From NCBI GenBank assembly GCA_027493885.1, contig JAOSJZ010000001.1, forward strand, positions 1,550,001-1,614,000: DNA of 64,000 nt, read 5' to 3'. The position numbers were made by a program, and so were the translations under genes. Below are positions 30,884 through 40,057 of this stretch, piece by piece. Position 1 is the stretch's first letter. Every line of letters starts with the position of its first letter. The notes beneath the pieces are model-generated. The model saw nothing but the letters and a program-made list of their open reading frames with translations, was not told the DNA's origin and did no database searches. The stretch is from Gaiella sp. (GTDB lineage: Bacteria; Actinomycetota; Thermoleophilia; Gaiellales; Gaiellaceae).

Positions 30884-33003
30884 CCGTCGTCGACAAGGGA
30901 GCGAAGACGGGCGAGGCTGAAACCACGCCCGTGAAGGTCGGGCCGATCGGGCGGCTCGGACGGTGGACGACTGCTCACACGCGGCTCGTCGTCATCGCCT
31001 GGGTCGTCGTCGCCGTCGGTCTCGGCGCGCTCGCGCCCAGGGCCGAGCATGCGCTCTCCGGCGCAGGCTGGGAGGCGTCCGGCTCCGAGTCCGTGGCCGC
31101 ACGCGCTGCGATCGACGCCTCGTTCGGCGGTCAGGGCGGCTACGCGCTGATGGCAGTCGTGCACGGCACCGGTGACCTCGACGCCACCGTCGCGGAGGCG
31201 ACGAGGATCCTCGAGGCCGACCCCCGCGTCTCGGGCGTCGCTCCGCCCCAGGTGTCGAAGGACGGGCGGACCGTGATCCTGAGCGGCGGCGCCGCGGCGA
31301 ATCCCACCGAGATGGTGCGCGCCGCGGACGATCTCAAGGGGAAGCTCGCCGACCTCTCGCAGGGCGCGACGACCGTCAGCCTCACCGGCGCCCCGGGCAT
31401 GTGGTCCGACTTCAACGAGGCGAACAAGAACGCGATGTTGAAGTCGGAGGTCATCTCGTGGCCGATCACGCTCGCGATCCTCGTGCTGGCGTTCGGCTCG
31501 CTGGTCGCCGCCGGCCTGCCGCTCCTGCTCACGATCCTCGGCCTGATGGCCTCGGCGGGGAGCCTCTTTCTCATCACCCATCTCTTCGACGTCTCGATCT
31601 GGTCGATGAACTTCGCCCTCATGTTCGCGCTCGCGCTCGGGATCGACTACGCCCTGTTCATCGTCGCGCGCTTCCGCGGCGCCCACTTCGGCTCTTCGCT
31701 CACGACGCGTGACGCGGTCGCCGTCACGATGGACACCGCCGGCAAGGCGGTGCTCTTCTCGGGTGTGACCGTGCTGATCTCGCTGTCGGCCGTGATGCTC
31801 GTGCCGAGCCCCGCGTTCCGCTCGATGGCTCTCGGGATCATGCTCTCGGTCGTCTTCATCCTCCTCGCGACGCTGACGCTCCTGCCCGCGGTGCTCGGGT
31901 GGCTCGGCGACCGCGTCGACAAGCTGGCGCTGCCCTGGGTGCACGCCGGCGAGCACCGCTCGCCGCGCTTTGCCCGCTGGGGCGAGCGCCTCTGGCGACG
32001 TCCCGCGCTCTTCGGCATCCCGGCTGTCGCGATCCTCCTCGTCCTCGCGGCGCCGGTGCTGCGGCTCGACACCGGGATGCCGTCGATCAAGGTCGTGCCG
32101 GGAAGCGACGGCTCGCGCGTCGGCTACACGCAGGTGCAGGACGCCTTCGGGCCCGGCGCGCCGGGGACGCTGCAGGTCGTCGCGCCGGCGGCCGACGCGG
32201 CGCGTGTCGAGTCGGTGGTCGGGGCGGATCCCGGCATCGCGGCGGCCGGGCCGGCCCAGCGCTCGGGCGAGCGCGCCCTCGTCCTCGCCGTCCCCACTGC
32301 CGACCCGTCCGATCCGGCCGTGGGCGCGACGATCGACCGGCTCCGCGCCGCACTCCCACCCGAAGCGCTCGTCGGTGGCGCGGCGGCGGAGAACCACGAC
32401 CTCGAGCAAGCGCTCGCTGCGAAGACCTTGCCCGTCTTCGGAATCGTCCTGGGTCTCGGCTTCCTGCTCCTCCTCGTCGCGCTGCAGGCGCCGCTCATCG
32501 CCCTCGCCGGAGTCGTCACGAATCTGCTCGCGACCGCTGCGGCGTTCGGGGTCGGCGTCCTGATCTTCCAGGACGGGAGCCTCCAGGGTCTGCTCGGCTT
32601 CGAGTCGCAGGGCTTCCTCAACGCCTGGGGACCGGTGTTCTTCTTCGCGATGATCTTCGCGATCTCGATGGACTACACCGTGTTCCTGCTCTCCTCGGCC
32701 AAGGAGCACTGGGACCGGTCGCACGACGCGCACGAGGCGATGGTGGGCGGCGTCGCGCACTCGGGCCGCACGATCTTCGCCGCGGCGGCGGTGATGGTCG
32801 CCGTGTTCTTCACGTTCGCGCTCTCCGGACCGATCCCGCCGAAGGAGATGGGCGTGATCCTCGGCGTCGCCGTGCTCCTCGACGCGATGCTGATCCGGCT
32901 CGTGCTGATGCCGGTGCTCCTGCGCGTGATGGGGCGTCACGCCTGGGCGCTGCCGCGGTGGCTCGACCGCATGCTGCCGGACGTGACCTTCGGGCATTCC
33001 TGA
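30880..33003 (+). CDS. MMPL/RND-family transporter
   Basis: This 707-residue transporter has 12 predicted helices in two halves, each with a large extracytoplasmic loop (ASGSESVAARAAIDASFGGQ; SRVGYTQVQDAFGPGAPGTL). Core helices show FALMFALALGIDYALFIVAR and FFFAMIFAISMDYTVFLLSS, the paired proton-relay regions of MMPL proteins. Start ATG 30880 overlaps the DUF2892 stop; an ATG 6 nt earlier is possible. The apparent continuous frame with ArsR is explained by a missing base. Members export lipids or drugs; the substrate here is unknown. Confidence 0.9.
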   Translation: MTVVDKGAKTGEAETTPVKVGPIGRLGRWTTAHTRLVVIAWVVVAVGLGALAPRAEHALSGAGWEASGSESVAARAAIDASFGGQGGYALMAVVHGTGDLDATVAEATRILEADPRVSGVAPPQVSKDGRTVILSGGAAANPTEMVRAADDLKGKLADLSQGATTVSLTGAPGMWSDFNEANKNAMLKSEVISWPITLAILVLAFGSLVAAGLPLLLTILGLMASAGSLFLITHLFDVSIWSMNFALMFALALGIDYALFIVARFRGAHFGSSLTTRDAVAVTMDTAGKAVLFSGVTVLISLSAVMLVPSPAFRSMALGIMLSVVFILLATLTLLPAVLGWLGDRVDKLALPWVHAGEHRSPRFARWGERLWRRPALFGIPAVAILLVLAAPVLRLDTGMPSIKVVPGSDGSRVGYTQVQDAFGPGAPGTLQVVAPAADAARVESVVGADPGIAAAGPAQRSGERALVLAVPTADPSDPAVGATIDRLRAALPPEALVGGAAAENHDLEQALAAKTLPVFGIVLGLGFLLLLVALQAPLIALAGVVTNLLATAAAFGVGVLIFQDGSLQGLLGFESQGFLNAWGPVFFFAMIFAISMDYTVFLLSSAKEHWDRSHDAHEAMVGGVAHSGRTIFAAAAVMVAVFFTFALSGPIPPKEMGVILGVAVLLDAMLIRLVLMPVLLRVMGRHAWALPRWLDRMLPDVTFGHS

Positions 33004-33092
33004 GGCGCCGCCGGCCGACGCGCCGGGCGGGGCAAGTACCAGTCTGTTGCTTGCCCCGCGCCGCGGCGCGGGGTACGTGCGAAGATCGCGGC

Positions 33093-33473
33093 ATGGCCTA
33101 CACCGTGTTCCACGCCGCCGACCTCGACTGGCACCCGCGCCACGAGGGCGACCCGCGGCTCGTCTCGGAGCTCTCGGACTCGATGACTCGCTCGCGGGCG
33201 AACCTCTACCGGTACCCGCCGGGCGCTGTCGGACGGCGTCACAGCGACCCCGTGCAAGAAGAGGTCTTCGTCGTCCTCGACGGGACGCTCACGATCCACA
33301 TGGGCGAGGGTGACGCGCCGGAACGCGACGAGCTCGAGCGCGGCAGCGTCCTGATCGTGCAGCCGGGGACCGTGCTCCAGCTCTCGAACCGCGGTACCGA
33401 CGAGCTCCGCCTCTTTGTCTACGGCGCTCCGCCCGAGCACGGCGAGGCGACGTTCTACCCGGCTGTCGAGTAG
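33093..33473 (+). CDS. Cupin-domain protein
   Basis: This 126-residue protein reads MAYTVFHAADLDWHPRHEGD, with the cupin motif RYPPGAVGRRHSDPVQEEVF (His and two Glu as metal ligands) and the second motif RGSVLIVQPGTVLQLSNRG. It is a small conserved-barrel protein, likely metal-binding. It has a different sequence from the cupin at 23592. The start is ATG 33093. It stands alone between the MMPL gene and the secreted repeat protein. Confidence 0.82.
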   Translation: MAYTVFHAADLDWHPRHEGDPRLVSELSDSMTRSRANLYRYPPGAVGRRHSDPVQEEVFVVLDGTLTIHMGEGDAPERDELERGSVLIVQPGTVLQLSNRGTDELRLFVYGAPPEHGEATFYPAVE

Positions 33474-33650
33474 GACGCGCGCTCACCGGCGTCTCCGAGC
33501 GGCCGGCCCGACGCGGCCCCGAGGCTGTGTGGTCGCTGTACGGAATCCGCAAGGGAACGGTAAGCGCGGGGATTCGCTTCGCACGACCGGGTAACGGCCA
33601 GGGGTGCGGATCGCACGGCGATCCACCAGCGACAAGGAAGGAGGCTGGAC

Positions 33651-34757
33651 ATGGCAAGACGCGCAAAGAGCCTGCTCGGCCTGGCTGCGGCGATGACCGG
33701 GGTCTCCCTGCTCTGGCTCGCCGGAGCCGGGACGGCGGCGAGCGAGGCGGTGCCGACGAACACGACCGAGCCGCGCATCCTGGGCGACCCGAATGTCGGG
33801 TCCACGCTCACCGCGACCCGGGGGCTCTGGACGGGGAGCCCGACGTCCTATCGATTCCAGTGGGTCCGTTGCCCCGACTCCGGCGGACGCCCGGACGGCG
33901 CCGACTGCGCCGCGATCGGCGGCGCCACGACACAGCAGTACGTCGTCGCGGAGGCGGACGCCGGCCGGCGGCTACGCGTTCGCGTGACGGCGTCGAATGC
34001 GGACGGGCCGCAGACGGCGGCGTCGAACGCGACGCCGAAGGTCGGCGAGGTCACGATGCCGGTCAACACGCGGCCGCCGACGATCTCGGGCACCGTCGCG
34101 GTGGGCTCGACGCTTCGGGCCGACCCGGGCGAATGGACGAACCGTCCAGGCTTCGCCTACCAGTGGCGCCGCTGCAACACGAACGGCGGCGGCTGCTCCG
34201 ACATCCGCGGCGCGGACGGGCAGACGTACCGGCTGGGGCAGGCCGACCGCGGGACGACGATCCGCGTTCGCGTGACGGCGAGGTCCGGGGGCTCGATCGC
34301 GACGGCGACGTCGGTCCCGACCGCGGTCGTCCGGGCGACGGCTCCACCGGCGGCCACGAACGGCTGTCCCGCAGGCACCGGGCCGATCCGCGCCGACAGG
34401 CTCTCCGCTCCGGCGCGGATGCTGATCCAGGGACAGCAGCTCGTCCCGGCTGTCGTCACGGGAGGCACGAACAGCCTCACGGCGCGGTTCCGCGTCACCG
34501 CTTGCGGCGGCCGGCCGGTGCAGGGCGCCGAGCTGTACGCGACTGCCGTCCCCTACTTCCAGTTCACGCCGCGCCGGCAGCCGACCGGCTCGGACGGCTG
34601 GGCGACGCTCCGGATGGGCCGGCTGGGCGGCTTCCCCGCCAATCCCGGGCAGCAGGAGCTGCTCGTGATGATGGTGCGGGCGACGAAGGGCGGAACCGTC
34701 CTCGGCGGGGTCTCGACCCGTCGCCTCGTGTCGTTCCCGGTCAACCTCGCGACCTGA
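33651..34757 (+). CDS. Secreted protein with two Thermoleophilia-type beta repeats
   Basis: A 368-residue protein with a signal peptide (MARRAKSLLGLAAAMTGVSL, cleavage near GTAASEA) behind an AGGAGG Shine-Dalgarno. Two repeats of about 90 residues follow (about 38-125 and 133-220). Each has P-x-I-x-G-x3-VGSTL, then W and YQW-x-RC-type strands, a Cys pair, and R-V-R-V-T-A (for example FQWVRCPDSGG and YQWRRCNTNGGGC). This extracellular module is very common in Thermoleophilia. The C-terminal ~140 residues form another predicted beta domain with a Cys pair (NGCPAG, TACGGRP). It is likely surface-associated. Function unknown. Confidence 0.82.
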   Translation: MARRAKSLLGLAAAMTGVSLLWLAGAGTAASEAVPTNTTEPRILGDPNVGSTLTATRGLWTGSPTSYRFQWVRCPDSGGRPDGADCAAIGGATTQQYVVAEADAGRRLRVRVTASNADGPQTAASNATPKVGEVTMPVNTRPPTISGTVAVGSTLRADPGEWTNRPGFAYQWRRCNTNGGGCSDIRGADGQTYRLGQADRGTTIRVRVTARSGGSIATATSVPTAVVRATAPPAATNGCPAGTGPIRADRLSAPARMLIQGQQLVPAVVTGGTNSLTARFRVTACGGRPVQGAELYATAVPYFQFTPRRQPTGSDGWATLRMGRLGGFPANPGQQELLVMMVRATKGGTVLGGVSTRRLVSFPVNLAT

Positions 34758-34770
34758 CGGGGGAGGGGCC

Positions 34771-34796
34771 GGCGCCGGCGTGCGGAGCCCGGCGCC
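34771..34796. terminator. Hairpin between convergent genes
   Basis: GGCGCCGG (34771-34778) and CCGGCGCC (34789-34796) with a 10-nt loop lie 14 bp past the secreted protein stop. It may serve both this gene and the convergent FAD oxidase gene ending at 34866. Confidence 0.55.
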
Positions 34797-34865
34797 TCCG
34801 GTTCCTCAGCCGGGGGCGGGAGGGAAGGGGGAGCGGCGGCCTCCCCCTACCTCCCTCGCCCCGGC

Positions 34866-36233
34866 TCAGCCGATCTCGTGCTTGGCGCGAAGCACGCCGT
34901 CGGGATCGGCCTGGGCTCGAATCTCGGCCAGCCGGCGGTAGCGGTCGCCGGGATAGAACGTGCTCGCGTCCACGTCCCGCTCGCTGAGGTTGAAGTACGC
35001 CGTCCGCGCTAGCCACGGCTCCGACGCCGAGCGGAGCGCCTCGATCCGCTCGTCGATCGCCGCGACGGCCTCGGAGCTCGGCGCGATCCCGACCGCGTAC
35101 ACGGCGTAGGGCGCCTCGAAGTGCGAGAGCACGCCGCCGTTCGGGTCGGGGCGGCCGAGGGCTCCCTCGAGGTGCCTGAGCTCGACCGAGATGAGCGGCG
35201 AGGTGCCGTCCATCGCGGCGGCGCCGGCAATCGCGGACGCCGCGTCCGGATCGAACGCGTCGAGCATCCAGCCCTCGCCACGGGCCGGGGCGGGGCCGGG
35301 CGGGTCCTGGTGGAGCTCGGTCAGCGTCGCGGCCGGCACGGTCGCGAAGGTGTCGAGCTCGGGCCCGAGCTCGAGCAGCGGCCGGAGAAGCTCGCGACCC
35401 GCGACCTCGTCGCCGAGGAACGCCGCCTCGACCACGACGAGCTGCCGGCCGCGGAGCGGCTCGGGCATCTCCGGGATCGGCGGGATCTGGAGCAGCCGGC
35501 CGACCGACGTCACCTCGTCCGGGACGTCCTTCGTCCACGCGGCCCAGGCGCCGAGCACCTCCCTGGCGCGCTCGACCGGCCAGACGAGCCAGCCGGCGAA
35601 CGCCTCGGTCACGGGGTACAGCGCGATCTCCATCTCCGTCACGACGCCGAAGCTGCCCCCGCCGCCGCGGAGCGCCCAGAACAGGTCGGCGTTCGTCTCC
35701 GCGTCACAGTGGACGACCTCGCCGTCCACTGTGACGAGCTCCGCCGAGAGCACGCTCGACGACGAGAGCCCGTGCTTGCGCGCGAGCCAGCCGATCCCTC
35801 CGCCGAGCGAGTAGCCGACGACGCCGACGTCGTGGGCCGACCCGTGCAGCGCGGTGAGCCCGTGCGGGACGGCGGCCTCGACGACCTCGGCCCAGATGGT
35901 GCCGGCCCGGACGCGAGCGACCCGCGCCGCCGCGTCGATCTCGACGCCGGTCATCCGGGACGTGTTCACGAGCAGCGTCTCGTCGAGCGGCGTCCCCGGA
36001 GCTCCGTGTCCCGTCCCCTGGACGGCAGTTCGAAGCCCGAGCTCGCGCGCGTACGCGACCACGGAGACGACGTCGCCGGTGGTTCGGGGGAGCGCGACGA
36101 CGGCGGGGCGTTGGTCGACGGCGAGGTTCCAGGCGCGGCGGGCGTCGTCCCAGCCGGAGTCGCCCGGGAAGACGAGGACGCCCGGCGAGACGGTCGTCCG
36201 GACGGCGGCGTGGCTGTCGATGAGCTGTGGCAT
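34866..36233 (-). CDS. FAD-dependent oxidoreductase of the BBE (berberine bridge enzyme-like) family
   Basis: This 455-residue protein has an FAD-binding PCMH domain over about residues 35-205: PAVVALPRTTGDVVSVVAYA, the likely covalent His site GTGHGAPGT, GGGIGWLARKHGLSSSSVLS and LFWALRGGGGSFGVVTEMEI. The BBE C-terminus contains AYFNLSERDVDASTFYPGDR. No second covalent cysteine is obvious. There is no signal peptide. Substrates of this family are alcohols, sugars or secondary metabolites and cannot be told here. The gene is monocistronic with a GTGCGG-N4-CCGCAC site 67 bp upstream of its start. Confidence 0.88.
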   Translation of the reverse strand: MPQLIDSHAAVRTTVSPGVLVFPGDSGWDDARRAWNLAVDQRPAVVALPRTTGDVVSVVAYARELGLRTAVQGTGHGAPGTPLDETLLVNTSRMTGVEIDAAARVARVRAGTIWAEVVEAAVPHGLTALHGSAHDVGVVGYSLGGGIGWLARKHGLSSSSVLSAELVTVDGEVVHCDAETNADLFWALRGGGGSFGVVTEMEIALYPVTEAFAGWLVWPVERAREVLGAWAAWTKDVPDEVTSVGRLLQIPPIPEMPEPLRGRQLVVVEAAFLGDEVAGRELLRPLLELGPELDTFATVPAATLTELHQDPPGPAPARGEGWMLDAFDPDAASAIAGAAAMDGTSPLISVELRHLEGALGRPDPNGGVLSHFEAPYAVYAVGIAPSSEAVAAIDERIEALRSASEPWLARTAYFNLSERDVDASTFYPGDRYRRLAEIRAQADPDGVLRAKHEIG

Positions 36234-36299
36234 GGGTGGGGTCTCCTCGTGTGTGGCGATGTCGTGCCTGCAGCCTTGCGACGACCTGCGGCGCGTACG

Positions 36300-36315
36300 G
36301 TGCGGTTGCCCGCAC
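36300..36315. promoter_or_regulatory. Inverted-repeat motif GTGCGG-N4-CCGCAC (second site)
   Basis: GTGCGG, TTGC, CCGCAC, upstream of the FAD oxidase. Both arms are identical to the site at 27280-27295, suggesting a common regulator. The rest of the 145-bp gap 36234-36378 shows no gene. Confidence 0.6.
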
Positions 36316-36378
36316 GGCGGGCGGGTGTCGACCGGCGTCGTGACGACGTCCGCCGCGAGTCACCACGAGCGGCGACGC

Positions 36379-37380
36379 TCAGAGGCGCGCCGCGAGCGAC
36401 GCCGCCGCCTCAGCGGCGAGTCGCGCGGCGTCGCGCTGCGCGCCGGCGGCGGACCCTGCCAGCTCCACGAGCGTGATGCACGCCGCTACGTCCTGCAGGG
36501 CACCGGGATCGGCGTCGCCGATGACGAGCCCGGCAGCCACTGCGAGCGTGCCCGCCTCGCGGAGGACGTGACCGACGACCTTGCCCGCGAACGACGTTGC
36601 GTCGAGCCTGCCCTCGCCGGTGAGGACGAGAGACGCGGCCGCCAGCGACGAACGGAGCCCGACCGTCTCCGCGACGAGCGCGGCGCCCGGGACGAGCCTC
36701 GCGCCGTGCGCGGCGAGCCCGCCCGCGAGACCGCCGGCGGCTCCGGAGCCCGGCAGGTCGCGGACGTCGACGCCGCGCTCCTCCCGGAACCGCTCGGCGA
36801 GCCGCACGAGCCGGAGCTCGAGCTCGGCGACCGTCGCCGCGTCGGCTCCCTTCTGCGGGCCGAAGACCCGCGCGGCTTCGACGAACGTCGTCGAGACGTC
36901 GCAGGCAACGAGGACGTCGGCGCCGCGCAGGTCGAAGGCGAGTGCCTCTAGCGCACCGAGGCCGCCGTCGACCGTCGCCGAGCCGCCGACGGCGACGATC
37001 GCACGCCGCGCACCCGCGTCGAGGGCCGCCGCGAGGAGCTCGCCCGTCCCGGACGTCGTCGCGCGAAGCGGTTCGTTCGCGCCGGCGACGAGCGCGAGGC
37101 CGCTGGCGCGGGCCATCTCGATCACGGCGGTGTCGCCGCGGATCCCCCACTCGGCGTCGACGGGGCCTCCGAGCGGCCCCGTCACGCGACTCACACGGCG
37201 GTCGCCGGCCGCGGGGCAGAGGACGTCGAGCGTGCCCTCGCCGCCGTCGGCGAGCGGGAGCCGCACGGCGGGGCGGCCGGTACGCGCGACACCGGCCGCC
37301 AGCGCCTCCGCCGCCTCGCGCGCCGTCAGCGTGCCGCGAAACTTGTCGGGGCAGCAGAGGACGGGCCGGGCGTCCGTCAC
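36379..37380 (-). CDS. Glycerate kinase (GarK/GlxK type)
   Basis: This 333-residue enzyme phosphorylates D-glycerate to 2- or 3-phosphoglycerate. Motifs: CCPDKFRGTLTAREAAEALA, LPLADGGEGTLDVLCP, the glycine-rich GTGELLAAALDAGARRAIVA, GGSATVDGGLGALEAL, and LTGEGRLDATSFAGKVVGHV. The start is GTG 37380; an ATG 12 nt upstream is also in frame. Upstream lies a hairpin repeat and the SRPBCC gene on the same strand. It could use glycerate from glycolate or sugar-acid breakdown; no other such genes are near. Confidence 0.9.
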   Translation of the reverse strand: MTDARPVLCCPDKFRGTLTAREAAEALAAGVARTGRPAVRLPLADGGEGTLDVLCPAAGDRRVSRVTGPLGGPVDAEWGIRGDTAVIEMARASGLALVAGANEPLRATTSGTGELLAAALDAGARRAIVAVGGSATVDGGLGALEALAFDLRGADVLVACDVSTTFVEAARVFGPQKGADAATVAELELRLVRLAERFREERGVDVRDLPGSGAAGGLAGGLAAHGARLVPGAALVAETVGLRSSLAAASLVLTGEGRLDATSFAGKVVGHVLREAGTLAVAAGLVIGDADPGALQDVAACITLVELAGSAAGAQRDAARLAAEAAASLAARL

Positions 37381-37425
37381 GCAGCCGAGCATACGACGAC
37401 GTCGAACCACACTCGGGCAGGGCCA

Positions 37426-37461
37426 CCGGGGGTCAGGCACCTGACGGTGCCAGACCCCCGG
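37426..37461. repeat. Perfect 36-bp intergenic palindrome
   Basis: CCGGGGGTC (37426-37434), A, GGCACC, loop TGAC, GGTGCC, A, GACCCCCGG (37453-37461). It is the best copy of the dispersed palindrome family and starts 1 bp past the SRPBCC stop, so it may also act as that gene's terminator. Confidence 0.75.
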
Positions 37462-37462
37462 C

Positions 37463-37897
37463 TCAGGCGTCCGCTCCGAGGAGCTCCCCGAGCCGCCGGA
37501 AGTCGCTGCGCGCCCTCCGCTCCGCGGCCCGGCGCACGAGCGGGCCGCCGAGGCCGACGAGCTTCCCCGCGTCCGCCTCGGCCTCGACCAGGAGGAGCGT
37601 GCCCACCTCGGCCGGCTCGAGGAGGTGGCGGATCGTGACGTGCACGGGCCCGGCGACCGTGCGCAGCGAGAACTCCTTCCCCGGCTCCGCGGCGACCACC
37701 TCGAGCGTCGACTCCGCGCGCTTGCCGAGGAACGACCGCACCTCGGTGAATGTCGCCCCGGCGGGTAGCGGCCCGCCCGGAGCCCCACGCACCTCCTCGA
37801 CGTCCGCCTGCCAATCGGGCAGATGAGCCGGGTCGGCGAGGTAGGCGTAAACCTCCGCCGGCGGCCGCGTGATCTCGACCGCCAGCTCGTACCTCAT
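37463..37897 (-). CDS. SRPBCC-family (START-like) polyketide cyclase/dehydrase protein
   Basis: This 144-residue protein reads MRYELAVEITRPPAEVYAYL, then ADPAHLPDWQADVEEVRG, EVRSFLGKRAESTLEVVAAE and TIRHLLEPAEVGTLLLVEAE. The fold binds hydrophobic ligands in a deep pocket. ATG 37897 overlaps the stop of the upstream carbamoylase gene (ATGA). The two are therefore translationally coupled, though a functional link is not obvious. Confidence 0.82.
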   Translation of the reverse strand: MRYELAVEITRPPAEVYAYLADPAHLPDWQADVEEVRGAPGGPLPAGATFTEVRSFLGKRAESTLEVVAAEPGKEFSLRTVAGPVHVTIRHLLEPAEVGTLLLVEAEADAGKLVGLGGPLVRRAAERRARSDFRRLGELLGADA

Positions 37898-39134
37898 CCC
37901 GCCGCTACCCAGTCGATCGTCTTCGACGCGAGCCGGTCGAGCGCCGCGACGGAGACCTCGATGTGCTCGGGCTTCGTGTCCTCGAGCTTCGTGTGCGAGA
38001 GGCCGCGCAGGCTCTGCACGAACAGCATCACCGTCGGGACGCCCGCGCGCGCGACCTCGGCAGCGTCGTGGAGCGGCCCAGACGGAAGGCGGTGCGACGC
38101 CCCCGCGACCTCGCGGATCGCGTCGTCCGCGAGCCCGATCAGGGTCTCGTCGAACAGGATCGGCTGGATCGACCAGAGCCGCTCCCAGGCGACGTCGATC
38201 CGCTCCTCCGCCGCGAACTCGCGCGACAGCTTCTGCGCGCGCGCGAGCATCGAGGCGAGCTTCGCCGCATCGAGGTGGCGCTGGTCGAGCAGCTGCTCCG
38301 CGGTCTCGACGACCGAGGTGACGATTCCCGGCTTGCAGACGACGCCGCCGGAGGTGCACACGGCGCCGTCGCCGGTCTCGCGGGCGATGTCGCGGATCGC
38401 GAGCGCGAGCTTCGCGGCGCCGGCAAGCGCGTCACGACGCTGCTCCATCGGCGTCGACCCGGCGTGTGCGGCCTGGCCCGTCCACGTGATCCGGTGGCGC
38501 TCCACGCCGAACGTCCCGAGCACGGCGCCGAGTGGCAGGTCGAGCGACTCGAGCACCGGGCCCTGCTCGATGTGGAGCTCGAGGTAGGCCGCCGCGCTCT
38601 CGAGCTGGGAGCTGGCCTCGAGTGCTCGGTCGAGGTCGACGCCGAACGCGCCGACCGCCTCCGGCAGCGAGACCCCGTCCCGGTCGACCAGCTTCCGGAG
38701 CTCGTCCTGGTCGGCCATCGACCCGCCCGCGGCCGAGGAGCCGAAGAGGGAGCGGCCGAAGCGGGCGCCCTCCTCGTCGGCCCAGTCGACGAGACGCACG
38801 GTGACGGGCGGCGTCCCTCCTCTGCGATCCGCCGCAGCACCTCCGCGCCGGCGAGCGCGTTGAGGCAGCCGTCGAGCCAGCCGCCGTTGGGCACCGAGTC
38901 CATGTGGCCGCCGATCAACACCGCCCGGTCGGACTCGCCGCGCAGCGTGTACCAGTCGTTGCCGGCGGCGTCGCGCTCGATCGCGAGCGAGAGGTCGGCA
39001 AGCGAGTCGGCGAGCCACGCGCGCGCCCTTGCCCACGTCTCCGTCCAGGCGACGCGCTGCTCGCCGTTCTCGTCGCCGGTCAGCGACCGCAGCTCGCGGA
39101 GGCGGGCGACGACGCGCGCGGGGTCGAGCGGCAT
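37894..39134 (-). CDS. Zn-dependent M20 amidase (beta-ureidopropionase / allantoate or carbamoyl-amino-acid hydrolase), frameshifted
   Basis: The first frame covers MPLDPARVVARLRELRSLTG to LRRIAEEG, including the metal motif GGHMDSVPNGGWLDGC. The second covers TPPVTVRLVDWADEEGARFG, YLELHIEQGPVLESLDLPLG and GVPTVMLFVQSLRGLSHTKL. Adding one base to the C3 run at 38815-38817 joins them into 413 residues. The family hydrolyses N-carbamoyl groups of beta-alanine, amino acids or allantoate with two metals. The neighbours (importer, dihydropyrimidinase) favour N-carbamoyl-beta-alanine or N-carbamoyl-amino acids. It is divergent from the importer genes with a 53-bp shared promoter region. Confidence 0.85.
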
Positions 39135-39187
39135 GCGCCGAGCTTAACGCCGTCGAGCCTGCCGCCGTGTGGTGGAATGCGCGCCAC

Positions 39188-40057
39188 ATGGAGGCGGCGG
39201 CGAGCGAACGGCGCGTGTGGAAGGTCGTCCCGGGCCTCTCGAAGCTCGCGACCTACGCGATCGTGATCGTCGCCCTCTGCGCCGCGTGGGAGGGCTACAA
39301 GTGGCTCTGGGAGACGACGGGCTGGACGTGGCCGTTCCTCGTCGACGACACGACGATGCCCCACCTCTGGGACATCCTGAAGGCCTTCGGCGAGCCGGTC
39401 ACGACGGGCGGCCCGGCGCTGATCCACCCGCTGCTCGACGCGGCCTGGTTCACCGCGAAGGAAGCGATCGCCGGCTTCGTCCTCGGGGCGGTCGTCGGCT
39501 TCGCCCTCGCGGTGCTGCTCGTCCACTCGCGCCTGCTCGAGCGCGGTCTCCTCCCCTACATCGTCGCCTCGCAGACCGTGCCGATCCTCGCGATCGCGCC
39601 GATGGTCGTGATCGGTCTCGGCTCGAAGGGCGTCGAGGGCTGGAAGGCGGTCGCCGTCCTCGCCGCGTACCTGACCTTCTTCCCGGTCGCGATCAACGCG
39701 CTGCGCGGCCTCCAGTCGGCCGACCCGCGCGCCTTCGAGCTGATGGAGTCCTACGCCTCGAGTCGCTGGAGCATCCTCTGGCGGTTGCGCGTGCCGGCGT
39801 CGCTGCCGTACCTCTTCACCGCCCTCAAGATCTCGGCGACCGCGTCGGTGATCGGCGCCATCATCGGCGAGACACCCGCATCGATCCAGGAGGGGCTCGG
39901 CGGAGCGATCGTCAACTTCAACCAGTACTACTCGCTGCAGCCGACATTCCTCTGGGCGACGAACATCGTCTGCGCGGTGCTCGGGCTGGTGCTGTTCGGC
40001 GCCGTCGCATTGACCGAGCGCCTCGTCCTGCGGCGCGCGCCGGAGCACTACGCATGA
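39188..40057 (+). CDS. ABC transporter permease (NMT1/THI5-like importer)
   Basis: This 289-residue membrane protein has a cytosolic N-terminus and 6-7 helices. The EAA loop for ATPase contact is FELMESYASSRWSILWRLRVP. Other motifs: YIVASQTVPILAIAPMVVIG and LKISATASVIGAIIGETPAS. The start is ATG 39188 (MEAAASERRVWKVV). Its stop overlaps the ATPase ATG (ATGA). It belongs to the nitrate/taurine/pyrimidine-type importer family. The pair partner is the permease at 40866. Confidence 0.9.
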   Translation: MEAAASERRVWKVVPGLSKLATYAIVIVALCAAWEGYKWLWETTGWTWPFLVDDTTMPHLWDILKAFGEPVTTGGPALIHPLLDAAWFTAKEAIAGFVLGAVVGFALAVLLVHSRLLERGLLPYIVASQTVPILAIAPMVVIGLGSKGVEGWKAVAVLAAYLTFFPVAINALRGLQSADPRAFELMESYASSRWSILWRLRVPASLPYLFTALKISATASVIGAIIGETPASIQEGLGGAIVNFNQYYSLQPTFLWATNIVCAVLGLVLFGAVALTERLVLRRAPEHYA

